Source: Pseudochrobactrum asaccharolyticum
GTDB lineage: Bacteria > Pseudomonadota > Alphaproteobacteria > Rhizobiales > Rhizobiaceae
Direction: 5' to 3'
DNA: 64,000 nucleotides
Assembly: GCF_003314995.1 (NCBI RefSeq)
Contig: NZ_QNRH01000004.1
Location: 124,001-188,000, forward strand
Shown here: positions 34,773 to 42,601 of the stretch, in pieces
Position numbering within the stretch: the stretch's first letter is position 1
Layout: the number at the start of each line of letters is the position of its first letter
The notes under the pieces: model-generated
The model's input: the letters and a program-made list of their open reading frames with translations, nothing else
Databases searched by the model: none
What the model was told of the DNA's origin: nothing
Position numbers and translations under genes: made by a program

Positions 34773-35459
34773 ATGACAGATTTTATAACGGATACGGGTT
34801 TTACGGCGCAGGATTTGATGCGCAGAGTTGAACAAAAACAAAGCGCTATGGCGGTTGCCGATGAATTTGATTCAAGCGGCCTGCCAGTAGGCGGCGATCA
34901 TGCGCTCAATCCGCAATGGACTGCCTCTCATGTTATGGCAGGTGCTGATCCGCGCCTGAAGATCAAGCTCAAACCGGCAGCCGTGTTGATCCCTGTGGTG
35001 GATCGCGGCGATCATGCCAGCGTGTTGCTGACCACGCGTAATGCGCAGATGCGCAGCCATTCAGGACAAGTCGCTTTTCCCGGTGGCAAGATTGATGCAG
35101 AGGATTTAAGCCCGGAACATGCGGCACTGCGCGAGGCTAATGAGGAAATCGGGCTGGACGTGAGACAGGCTCAGACACTGGGGCGTTTGCCGCAATATAT
35201 GACCGGCAGCGGCTATACGATTACACCGGTTTTGGCCGTTGTACGCACACCGTTTGAACTGCGCGCTAATCCGGATGAAGTGGCGGATATTTTTGAAGTA
35301 CCGCTGCACTTTCTTATGGACCCGCAGCAGCATCAGCGCGAGAGCCGCATCTTTGCAGGACATGAACGGTTTTTCTATGCCATCCATTATCAGAATCGGA
35401 ATATCTGGGGCGCAACAGCGGGGATTATCCGCAGCCTCTATGAAAGGCTTTATGCGTGA
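34773..35459 (+). CDS. NUDIX hydrolase, CoA pyrophosphatase type (NudL-like)
   Basis: The 228-residue enzyme has the UPF0035 signature LLTTRNAQMRSHSGQVAFPG directly before the Nudix box (GGKID...ALREANEEIGLD), which marks peroxisomal/bacterial CoA pyrophosphatases splitting CoA to 3',5'-ADP and 4'-phosphopantetheine. It starts four bases after the DUF1285 stop and overlaps cca by four bases. Confidence 0.87.
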   Translation: MTDFITDTGFTAQDLMRRVEQKQSAMAVADEFDSSGLPVGGDHALNPQWTASHVMAGADPRLKIKLKPAAVLIPVVDRGDHASVLLTTRNAQMRSHSGQVAFPGGKIDAEDLSPEHAALREANEEIGLDVRQAQTLGRLPQYMTGSGYTITPVLAVVRTPFELRANPDEVADIFEVPLHFLMDPQQHQRESRIFAGHERFFYAIHYQNRNIWGATAGIIRSLYERLYA

Positions 35460-36721
35460 GTGAGAAGACAATGACAGTGCTGAATATTGCAGATCGTGCG
35501 GACTGGCTGAATGTGCCGTCTTTGCAGCAATTGCTGGCAGCGCTTTCAGAAGATGGTGAAGAGGCACGTGTTGTTGGCGGTGCTGTGCGCAATACATTGC
35601 TGGGCGAGCCGGTGGGCGATATTGATATTGCCTCCACAACGCTACCGCAAGAGACCAAAGCGCGTGCTGAGAAATGCGGCTTTAAAGTTGTGCCGACGGG
35701 TATCGATCATGGCACTGTAACGGTTGTTGCACACGGTGTGCCCTATGAGGTGACAACGCTGCGCGCCGATGTGGAAACACACGGACGCCAAGCGACGGTT
35801 GCCTTTGGCCGTGACTGGCAGACCGATGCCGAGCGCCGTGATTTTACCGTTAATGCGCTTTATGTGTGCGCTAACGGCGATGTGGTGGATCATGTCGGCG
35901 GACTGGTGGATATTGAAGCCAGAGTTCTGCGGTTTATCGGCGATGCCGAGACACGGATTACGGAAGATTATCTGCGTATCCTGCGCTTCTTCCGCTTTTT
36001 CGCGTGGTATGGAACAGGACGGCCGGATGCGGCAGGTCTGAAAGCCAGTGCCAAACTGAAAAGCCATTTACAGTCATTGTCTGCCGAGCGGGTGTGGTCG
36101 GAGCTGAAAAAACTGCTCTCTGCACCTGATCCGTCACGTGCATTGCTATGGATGCGCCAGTCCGGTGTGCTTAGCCAAATTCTGCCGGAAAGCGAAAAAT
36201 GGGGCATTGATGGCATTCATGCGCTGGTGCGCAGTGAGCGCGATCTGGGCTGGAAGCCGGATGCTCTGTTGCGTTTGCAGACAATTGTGCCGCCGGATGC
36301 CGCGCGAATGACTGAGCTTGGCAAAAGGCTGCGCCTCTCCAATGCCGATAAAGCACGGTTGGAAGCCTGGGCGCTGGCTGACCTGCCAAAGCCTGAATTG
36401 TCTGATACCGGTCTGATCAAGCTTATCTATGGCGGTTCGCGGCAGGCTCTTATTGACCGGATGAAACTGGCATTGGTCTCTGCGCGCGCAGAAGCGGAAA
36501 ATGATAATCAGGCGATGATGCGGGCAGGGCAGTATAGTCGTTTGCTGGAGGTTGCAGAAACGGCAGATGTGCCGGTGTTTCCGCTCAGCGGTGCTGATCT
36601 TATGAAGCTTGGTTTTGAAAAAGGCCCCGAGCTTGGCAAGCGGCTCAAAGCACTCGAGGCAACATGGCTGGCTTCCGGATTTGAGCTCACAAAAGAAAAT
36701 CTGTTAGCATCTTTATCCTGA
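35456..36721 (+). CDS. cca: CCA-adding tRNA nucleotidyltransferase
   Basis: The 421-residue class II enzyme adds or repairs the 3'-CCA of tRNA. Motifs seen are VVGGAVRNTLLG, the catalytic metal pair D-I-D in GDIDIAST, and the ERRDFTVNALY template motif that selects C or A. The C-terminal helical body binds tRNA. GTG 35456 overlaps the previous stop (GTGA) and has AAAGG upstream; ATG 35471 is the alternative, five codons in. Confidence 0.92.
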   Translation: MSEKTMTVLNIADRADWLNVPSLQQLLAALSEDGEEARVVGGAVRNTLLGEPVGDIDIASTTLPQETKARAEKCGFKVVPTGIDHGTVTVVAHGVPYEVTTLRADVETHGRQATVAFGRDWQTDAERRDFTVNALYVCANGDVVDHVGGLVDIEARVLRFIGDAETRITEDYLRILRFFRFFAWYGTGRPDAAGLKASAKLKSHLQSLSAERVWSELKKLLSAPDPSRALLWMRQSGVLSQILPESEKWGIDGIHALVRSERDLGWKPDALLRLQTIVPPDAARMTELGKRLRLSNADKARLEAWALADLPKPELSDTGLIKLIYGGSRQALIDRMKLALVSARAEAENDNQAMMRAGQYSRLLEVAETADVPVFPLSGADLMKLGFEKGPELGKRLKALEATWLASGFELTKENLLASLS

Positions 36722-36726
36722 CATAT

Positions 36727-36758
36727 CGGGGCGGAATTTCCGCCCCGTTTTTGTTTTT
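36727..36758 (+). terminator. Rho-independent terminator of the DUF1285-NUDIX-cca operon
   Basis: A 9-bp perfect stem (36727-36735 with 36739-36747) is followed by TTTTTGTTTTT. Confidence 0.92.
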
Positions 36759-36808
36759 AACTACGGGTACAGGTGCTTAATATTTTCAGTATTCCGGAGT
36801 TGTGTATT

Positions 36809-37618
36809 ATGGATAAAAGATTGCGATCAGCAGTATTATTGGCTTTGGGTTTGACAGGCGGGATCAGCTTTCAGGCACAAGCCGCTGAAAAGGGCGTTGT
36901 AGCTGAGTGCGCGGTGGTCATGGATGCCGCATCGCAGAGAATCCTTTCCCGCAAAGGTGTCTGTGATAAGCGTTTCACGCCGGCATCGACATTTAAAGTG
37001 CCGCTCGCTGTGATCGGTTACGACAAAAACATCCTCCACTCGGAACATGATCCGGTCTGGCAGTGGAAGCCAGAAATGGAAGCACCGGAGCGTGACAGAA
37101 TTGCGGTTGATCCGGCACGATGGCTGGAGCAATCAGTTGTCTGGTATTCGCGTGAAATTACACGGCAATTGGGACAGAAGCAGTTTTCTGAAGCTGTAGC
37201 AGCACTTGATTACGGCAATATGGATGTTTCGGGCAGAGCCGGAAAACAGGACGGGCTGACAGGTTCATGGATTGGCTCTTCACTGGAGATTTCACCGGAC
37301 GAGCAGATACAATTTCTGAATAAGCTTGTGCATGAGACTTTGCCGGTATCCAAGCAGGCACAACAGAAAGCCAAAGCTGCAATGACAGTTTTTGCATCGG
37401 AAAAAGGCTGGAAGGTTACCGGCAAAACCGGTGCAGCGCGGCTGCGTGATGCAAAAGGCAAGTTTGTAGGTGAACAGCGCTTAGGCTGGTTTGTCGGCTG
37501 GGCGGAAAAAGACGGCCGTCAGTTGGTTTTTGCGAATATGCAGGTCTTTGATAAGCCGGTAAAAGTGAGCTCCGGTATGCTGATCCGCGCACAATTCCTG
37601 AAAAATTTTGATCAATAA
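36809..37618 (+). CDS. Class D (OXA-type) beta-lactamase
   Basis: The 269-residue enzyme has a signal peptide (cleaved near AQA|AEKG at 26) and all class D motifs: S60-T-F-K63 (nucleophile and carbamylated lysine), S109-V-V, Y135-G-N and K206-T-G. W154 in GSWIGSSLE matches the tryptophan that stabilises the carbamate. Two cysteines (C34, C52) could pair. It hydrolyses beta-lactams in the periplasm; the spectrum cannot be read from sequence. It has its own start behind GGAG and sits between housekeeping genes with no mobile element, so it looks intrinsic rather than acquired. Confidence 0.93.
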   Translation: MDKRLRSAVLLALGLTGGISFQAQAAEKGVVAECAVVMDAASQRILSRKGVCDKRFTPASTFKVPLAVIGYDKNILHSEHDPVWQWKPEMEAPERDRIAVDPARWLEQSVVWYSREITRQLGQKQFSEAVAALDYGNMDVSGRAGKQDGLTGSWIGSSLEISPDEQIQFLNKLVHETLPVSKQAQQKAKAAMTVFASEKGWKVTGKTGAARLRDAKGKFVGEQRLGWFVGWAEKDGRQLVFANMQVFDKPVKVSSGMLIRAQFLKNFDQ

Positions 37619-37642
37619 AAAACGGGGGCTAATGCCCCCGTT
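37617..37642 (-). terminator. Terminator of hemF, possibly bidirectional
   Basis: A 9-bp perfect stem (37621-37629 with 37634-37642) is followed on the minus strand by a T run; on the plus strand the tail is weak. Confidence 0.85.
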
Positions 37643-37654
37643 CTGATATTTATA

Positions 37655-38569
37655 TTAAGGCCATTTTACCACTGGCGGCATGGAAGACAGAATCGATGCA
37701 ATATTGCCGCCGGTCTTGAGGCCGAAGATCGTGCCACGGTCATGCAGCAGATTGAATTCCACATAGCGGCCACGGCGGATCAGCTGTTCTTCGCGATCTT
37801 CCTCTGTCCACGGCTGGTTGAAATTCTGGCGCACAATATGCGGATAGACCACCGCAAAGCAGCGGCCGACATCGCGGGTGAATGCAAAGTCAGCATCCCA
37901 TCCGCCCTGTTCGTCGGCTGAATGCAGCCAGTCATAGAAAATACCGCCAATACCGCGCGGTTCCTGACGGTGCGGCAGATAGAAATATTCATCGCACCAT
38001 TGTTTCATGCGGTCATAATCGGCAATGCCTGCATGTTTGTTGCAGACGAAATTCAGCGCTTTATGGAAGGCCTGACTATCGGCATCTTCCTGTGTCCGGC
38101 GACGATCAAGTACTGGTGTCAGATCGGCACCACCGCCGAACCACTGGCGGGTTGTGACAACCATACGGGTATTCATATGCACTGCCGGTACATTCGGATT
38201 TTGCGGGTGTGCAATCAGCGAGATGCCGCTTGCCCAATAACGAGGGTCTTCATCGGCACCCGGAATTTGTGCGCGGAACTCCGGTGAAAACTCACCATAG
38301 ACTGTGGAGACATGCACACCGACTTTTTCAAAAACACGGCCATGCATCATCGACATGACACCGCCGCCACCACGACCTTCATCTTTTACCCAAGGTGTGC
38401 GAACAAAACGGCCGGCTTCGCGGTCACTCAGTGGACCTGCGACTTCGTCTTCAAGCGTTTCAAACAGGGAGCAGATACGGTCACGCAGTTCTTCGAACCA
38501 GTTTTGCGCCAGTTGTTTTTTCTCATCGATATTATCTGGAAGATGAGCTGGAAGATCCGGACGTTGCAT
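37655..38569 (-). CDS. hemF: Oxygen-dependent coproporphyrinogen III oxidase
   Basis: The 304-residue enzyme converts coproporphyrinogen III to protoporphyrinogen IX with oxygen in heme synthesis. Family stretches are [29 protein letters not shown] and [10 protein letters not shown]. The ATG at 38569 follows AAGGAACCAAGC; the open frame extends to 38638 but lacks a ribosome site. I see no FNR box upstream. Confidence 0.96.
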   Translation of the reverse strand: MQRPDLPAHLPDNIDEKKQLAQNWFEELRDRICSLFETLEDEVAGPLSDREAGRFVRTPWVKDEGRGGGGVMSMMHGRVFEKVGVHVSTVYGEFSPEFRAQIPGADEDPRYWASGISLIAHPQNPNVPAVHMNTRMVVTTRQWFGGGADLTPVLDRRRTQEDADSQAFHKALNFVCNKHAGIADYDRMKQWCDEYFYLPHRQEPRGIGGIFYDWLHSADEQGGWDADFAFTRDVGRCFAVVYPHIVRQNFNQPWTEEDREEQLIRRGRYVEFNLLHDRGTIFGLKTGGNIASILSSMPPVVKWP

Positions 38570-38903
38570 GCTTGGTTCCTTGTTATGTTTTGGGTGCTTT
38601 GGGTGAAGCCGCAGCACCAGCATATCAGCAGCTGTCAACAGGTTATATAGTCTTCATAAACCGGATTATGTTTATGAAAGCTTTCTGTTTTTTGGAAAAA
38701 GACAGATTCCGTTCACACTTTATAGCGATAAGAGACACGGAAATGACTCGTTTCTAGCGAGATTCTGCGGTAAATTACAATACAGGGTTGTGTGAGTGGT
38801 GCAGCTGCGGATTGTAACCCTTTGTAAGTGACTAATTTATGCCGAGCTTAAAATGTCCGCTTTGTCTTTTGACCCTTCGATGGTGCTGTAAAGGAGATCG
38901 CTT
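38570..38903. other. Divergent region between hemF and a small gene
   Basis: 334 bases with no supported gene or recognised operator. It holds the promoters for both sides. Confidence 0.4.
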
Positions 38904-39164
38904 ATGACATCCATTCCGCCAAAACCGCCGCTTGAAGGTCTGCGCAGGCAGATGCGCAAAGCTGCATCCGGCGTGAAGCCGAATATCAGCGATGGCTATA
39001 TCCGTGAAACATTCTCACTGCCGCGCAGTATTGCCCGTGTCAAAGCGCGCGAGTGGTTTGATGCCTATCCGAAGGCAGCCTACTGGACAGAGATTGAAAG
39101 CTGGTATGTGCGGCCGAATGATGTGATCGAGTTTACCATCCGGCGCCTGCCAAGTTCCGACTAG
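38904..39164 (+). CDS. Small conserved hypothetical protein
   Basis: An 86-residue basic protein begins MTSIPPKPPLEGLRRQMRKA and ends in a compact part WTEIESWYVRPNDVIEFTIR. It has no signal peptide, membrane segment or cysteine. The AAAGGAGATCGCTT site before the ATG is excellent, so it is clearly a gene. I do not recognise a named family. Its stop codon falls inside the left arm of a long palindrome. Confidence 0.75.
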   Translation: MTSIPPKPPLEGLRRQMRKAASGVKPNISDGYIRETFSLPRSIARVKAREWFDAYPKAAYWTEIESWYVRPNDVIEFTIRRLPSSD

Positions 39165-39267
39165 AGCATAATTCCTTAAAATTGGATCAGCTTAAGAAGA
39201 AATTATGCTCTAATTTTAAAGTGTTAGAGCGAATTTTGTGTGCCAAGTATGGCACACGGCGCTCTAA
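39162..39267. repeat. Double palindrome: CATAATTCCTTA hairpin plus nested TTAGAGCG hairpin
   Basis: The first element has 12-bp arms (39162-39173 with 39201-39212) and inner CTTAA/TTAAG, matching the 7511-7550 element. The second has arms TTAGAGCG/CGCTCTAA (39224-39231, 39260-39267) and an inner TGTGCCA/TGGCACA stem. Confidence 0.65.
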
Positions 39268-39387
39268 GCTATTTAGCGGAATTTGCTGATGTTCTGATTC
39301 AACAGGATCAGAAACAGATTCCGCTTTTTTCGCTAATTGACTGAAATCTAAAGCTTTGTCTTTAACTTTTCGCCTGTCGAATAAATT

Positions 39388-39843
39388 CTAGTTTTTAGTT
39401 TGTCGAATAAATTCTCCGGCGGCCATTGCCACTGAAAGTGCGAGATTGAGTGAGCGCGCGCCTTCAACCATCGGAATAATAATGCGCTCTTCGCTGGTTT
39501 CATGCACGTAATCAGGCACGCCCGCGGACTCCCGGCCAAACAGCAGAATATCACCCGATTGATAGCTGAAATCCGTATAGGGTTGCGCGGCCTTGGTTGA
39601 AAGCAAGACCAGCCTGCGGTTTTCTGACAGACGCCAGTTGTTGAAATGCTCCCAGTCAAGATGACGGGTCAGAGCTGCCTGTTCCAGATAATCCATGCCT
39701 GCACGTTTCAACCCGCGATCAGAGAGATCAAAACCGGCAGGCTCAATCACATGAATTGCGACACCCAGACAAGCGGCCATACGCAAAATGGTTCCTGTAT
39801 TGCCGGGAATGTCCGGTTGAAAAAGCGCGATATGTATTGTCAT
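39388..39843 (-). CDS. trmL: tRNA (cytidine/uridine-34-2'-O)-methyltransferase TrmL
   Basis: The 151-residue SPOUT enzyme methylates the wobble ribose of some leucine tRNAs. The family motifs are PDIPGNTGTILRMAACLG, LFGRESAGVP and IPMVEGARSLNLALSVAMA. The length is typical. It begins at the ATG at 39843 and is divergent from the ABC transporter pair. Confidence 0.93.
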   Translation of the reverse strand: MTIHIALFQPDIPGNTGTILRMAACLGVAIHVIEPAGFDLSDRGLKRAGMDYLEQAALTRHLDWEHFNNWRLSENRRLVLLSTKAAQPYTDFSYQSGDILLFGRESAGVPDYVHETSEERIIIPMVEGARSLNLALSVAMAAGEFIRQTKN

Positions 39844-40513
39844 CAGGTAGTCATTTCTTCTGCAAAGGGCATCGGGTTTGTAGCAATGTTATCAGATGAG
39901 CGGCCTATAGCATATAATTTCAAAGAATAAGAATTGTGTGTAATCTGTCACAGTTCGGCATGTTCTCGGCAAAGTGAACGGAAAAACTCTGCTTTAAGCT
40001 AGCCGCATAAAAATCATGGTGCTATACGGAGCGTCCGTTTTATCAGATTGACCATGAAGGAGGCTGTGATGACCATTAAGATTTCTTTGAATCTTTGCCC
40101 AGTAGCAGCCGCTTCTGTTGCAGGCACCATCGCCTGCTTTGGTTCACCGTCTGCGGCGTTGCAGTAAACGGGACTGATAAAATAACGTATTCATCAGATT
40201 GCTGTAGCAAACCACCTGATAACCTGTTTCCGGCGTTGAGTTGTGCCGCCGGACCTGCAGGCAAAATACGATCTTCCATCCATCTTCCGGTTAAATGTCC
40301 TCACGCATTTAATCCTCAATCAGCATTGAAGGTTTTCGGGTGTTATGTCCGCGGATCTTCGGTGCTCTCAAAATTGCTAAAGTTTCGTTTTACGCTCTGC
40401 TTGTAAGAGACAAGACGAAGCCGCACATGAAACAAGCCGTTCCTGTCATATCCGTTTTGCGGAAAAGGCATAGAGGACGGTTCGCACGGGATTCCCCGTA
40501 TTTGAGGTCTGAA
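39844..40513. other. 670-base leader/intergenic region before the ABC pair
   Basis: Apart from a possible 32-codon frame (40069-40167) nothing is recognised. The 16-mer CTGCTTTAAGCTAGCC at 39989-40004 recurs with one mismatch at 9696-9711. From 40168 to 40513 there is a 346-base stretch that could be a long 5' leader; its frame merges with the ABC gene from 40340. Confidence 0.5.
40069..40167 (+). CDS. Possible 32-residue peptide upstream of ABC transporter genes
   Basis: An ATG behind the strong site GAAGGAGG (40056-40063) opens 33 codons to TAA: a hydrophobic, alanine-rich peptide beginning MTIKISLNLCPVAAA. It could be a small membrane peptide, a leader peptide, or the remnant of a longer exported protein. 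The strong ribosome site is the main evidence; no homologue is known to me. Confidence 0.35.
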   Translation: MTIKISLNLCPVAAASVAGTIACFGSPSAALQ

Positions 40514-42379
40514 ATGTTTCGTTGGTTCGAAAAACGGCTGCACTCCTATCCGGACGTGCCGCTGGAACAGCCGCCAAAAGGCCTGTTCAAATTCTGTATG
40601 TATTACAGCCGCGGTGCATGGCCGTGGATCATTGTCATGGCATTGCTCACGGCGCTGATCGCGATTTTTGAAGTGTCGCTGTTTGCTTTTCTCGGTAATG
40701 TCGTGGACTGGCTGGGCGAGCATAGCCGTGAAACCTTCCTGCAGCAGGAAGGGTGGAAGCTGGCGCTGATCGGCGGCGTTATTCTGGTGATCCTGCCATT
40801 GATTGTTCTGCTCCAATCACTGGTTCTGCACCAGACGCTGATCGGGAATTTCCCGATGCGTATCCGCTGGCTGATGCACCGTTATCTGATCCGTCAGTCG
40901 ATGACATTCTTTCAGGATGAATTTGCCGGACGTATCTCCACCAAACTGATGCAGACCGCACTGGCTGTGCGTGAAACGGTTATCAAGCTTGCGGATGTGA
41001 TGGTCTATGTCTCGGTCTATTTCACCGGTACATTGTTTATCGCAGCCACAGCTGACTGGCGCCTGATGATCCCGTTTGTCGTCTGGCTAGGTGCTTATGT
41101 CTGTCTGCTTCGTTATTTCATTCCGCGTCTGCGGGTGATCTCCGAGGCGCAGGCCGATGCCCGTTCTGAAATGACCGGTCGTATCGTCGACAGCTACACC
41201 AATATTGCCACGGTTAAACTGTTCTCGCACACAAAGCGCGAGGAAAGCTATGTCCGTGACAGTCTGGAGCAGTTTCAGGATACGGTGAACCGTCAGATGC
41301 GTATGGTAACGCAGTTCTTCGGCTCATTGTATTTTATGAACTCTGTGCTGCTGTTTTCAGTCGGCGCGCTGGGTATCAAGTTGTGGATCGATAATGTTGC
41401 CTCGGTTGGTGCTGTGGCGATCGGTATTGCTTTGTGTCTGCGTCTGAACGGTATGTCCCAGTGGATCATGTGGGAAATGTCCGCGCTGTTCGAGAATATC
41501 GGTACAGTGCAGGATGGTATGCGCTCTATCGCGCAGCCACGCAAAGTGATTGACCATGAAGATGCAAAACCGCTGCATGTGCGTTCCGGTGAGATCACCT
41601 TTGATCATATCGGTTTCCACTATGGCAAAGGCAAAGGCATCATCAATGATCTGTCGCTGAACATTCGTCCGGGCGAAAAGGTCGGTCTTGTCGGCCGTTC
41701 CGGTGCGGGTAAATCAACGCTGGTGAACCTGCTTTTGCGTTTCTATGATCTGGAACAGGGTAAAATCCTGATCGACGGTCAGGATATCTGCAAAGTTACG
41801 CAGGACAGTCTGCGTGCCAATATCGGTATGGTGACACAGGATACATCGCTGCTGCACCGCTCGGTGCGTGACAATGTCGGCTATGGCCGTCCTGATGCGA
41901 CCGACGAGATGATGATGGAGGCGGTGATTCAGGCTCAGGCTGATCAGTTCCTGCCACATCTCAGCGATCTCAAAGGCCGTCAGGGCTTTGATGCGCATGT
42001 CGGTGAGCGTGGTGTGAAACTGTCCGGTGGTCAGCGTCAGCGTGTGGCAATCGCCCGTGTGATCCTCAAAGATGCGCCGATCCTTATTCTGGATGAAGCA
42101 ACTTCCGCACTCGATTCCGAAGTGGAAGCGGCGATTCAGGATAGTCTGTACCGGTTGATGGAAGGCAAGACCGTTATCGCGATTGCGCATCGCCTGTCGA
42201 CCATTGCAGCGCTTGATCGTCTGATCGTTATGGATCAGGGGCGGATCATTGAAGATGGCACCCATGAAGAACTGATTGCGCAGGGTGGCGTTTATGCTTC
42301 GCTCTGGGCGCGTCAGTCCGGTGGTTTCCTCGGTTTTGACGAGGAAGAAGAGGCCGAACTGGCTGAGCCTGCACAGTAA
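40514..42379 (+). CDS. ABC exporter half-transporter (membrane domain fused to ATPase), first of pair
   Basis: The 621-residue protein has a six-TM exporter domain (about 30-320) and an ATPase with Walker A GRSGAGKST (about 395), signature LSGGQRQRVAIARV (about 503) and Walker B ILILDEATSALDSE (about 523). It ends in an acidic tail. The start MFRWFEKRLHSYPDVP follows GAGG; an upstream in-frame ATG at 40427 lacks a ribosome site. With the following gene it may form a heterodimer exporting lipid, peptide or drug; substrate unknown. Confidence 0.9.
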   Translation: MFRWFEKRLHSYPDVPLEQPPKGLFKFCMYYSRGAWPWIIVMALLTALIAIFEVSLFAFLGNVVDWLGEHSRETFLQQEGWKLALIGGVILVILPLIVLLQSLVLHQTLIGNFPMRIRWLMHRYLIRQSMTFFQDEFAGRISTKLMQTALAVRETVIKLADVMVYVSVYFTGTLFIAATADWRLMIPFVVWLGAYVCLLRYFIPRLRVISEAQADARSEMTGRIVDSYTNIATVKLFSHTKREESYVRDSLEQFQDTVNRQMRMVTQFFGSLYFMNSVLLFSVGALGIKLWIDNVASVGAVAIGIALCLRLNGMSQWIMWEMSALFENIGTVQDGMRSIAQPRKVIDHEDAKPLHVRSGEITFDHIGFHYGKGKGIINDLSLNIRPGEKVGLVGRSGAGKSTLVNLLLRFYDLEQGKILIDGQDICKVTQDSLRANIGMVTQDTSLLHRSVRDNVGYGRPDATDEMMMEAVIQAQADQFLPHLSDLKGRQGFDAHVGERGVKLSGGQRQRVAIARVILKDAPILILDEATSALDSEVEAAIQDSLYRLMEGKTVIAIAHRLSTIAALDRLIVMDQGRIIEDGTHEELIAQGGVYASLWARQSGGFLGFDEEEEAELAEPAQ

Positions 42380-42402
42380 TACTGGTGCAGAGTTAGAAGA
42401 AA

Positions 42403-42440
42403 GGCAGCCGCTTGATAAGGGGCGGCTGCCATTTTCTCTT
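42403..42440 (+). terminator. Hairpin between the two ABC genes
   Basis: A 9-bp GC-rich stem (42403-42411 with 42422-42430) is followed by ATTTTCTCTT. It may be a full or partial terminator, letting the two genes be expressed unequally. Confidence 0.65.
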
Positions 42441-42601
42441 CTTAAAAACGCTTTGTCCTGTTTGCATAACGGACAGAACTCTTTTTTACTTTATATTTTA
42501 AGATTATTTGCAGTATGCCTGATGGCATTCGTTTACATGCGCCTTCCCGTTGATAGCTTTGATTATGTTGGGTTGCGGGGTGCTGCGGAAAGGCTTTTCC
42601 G

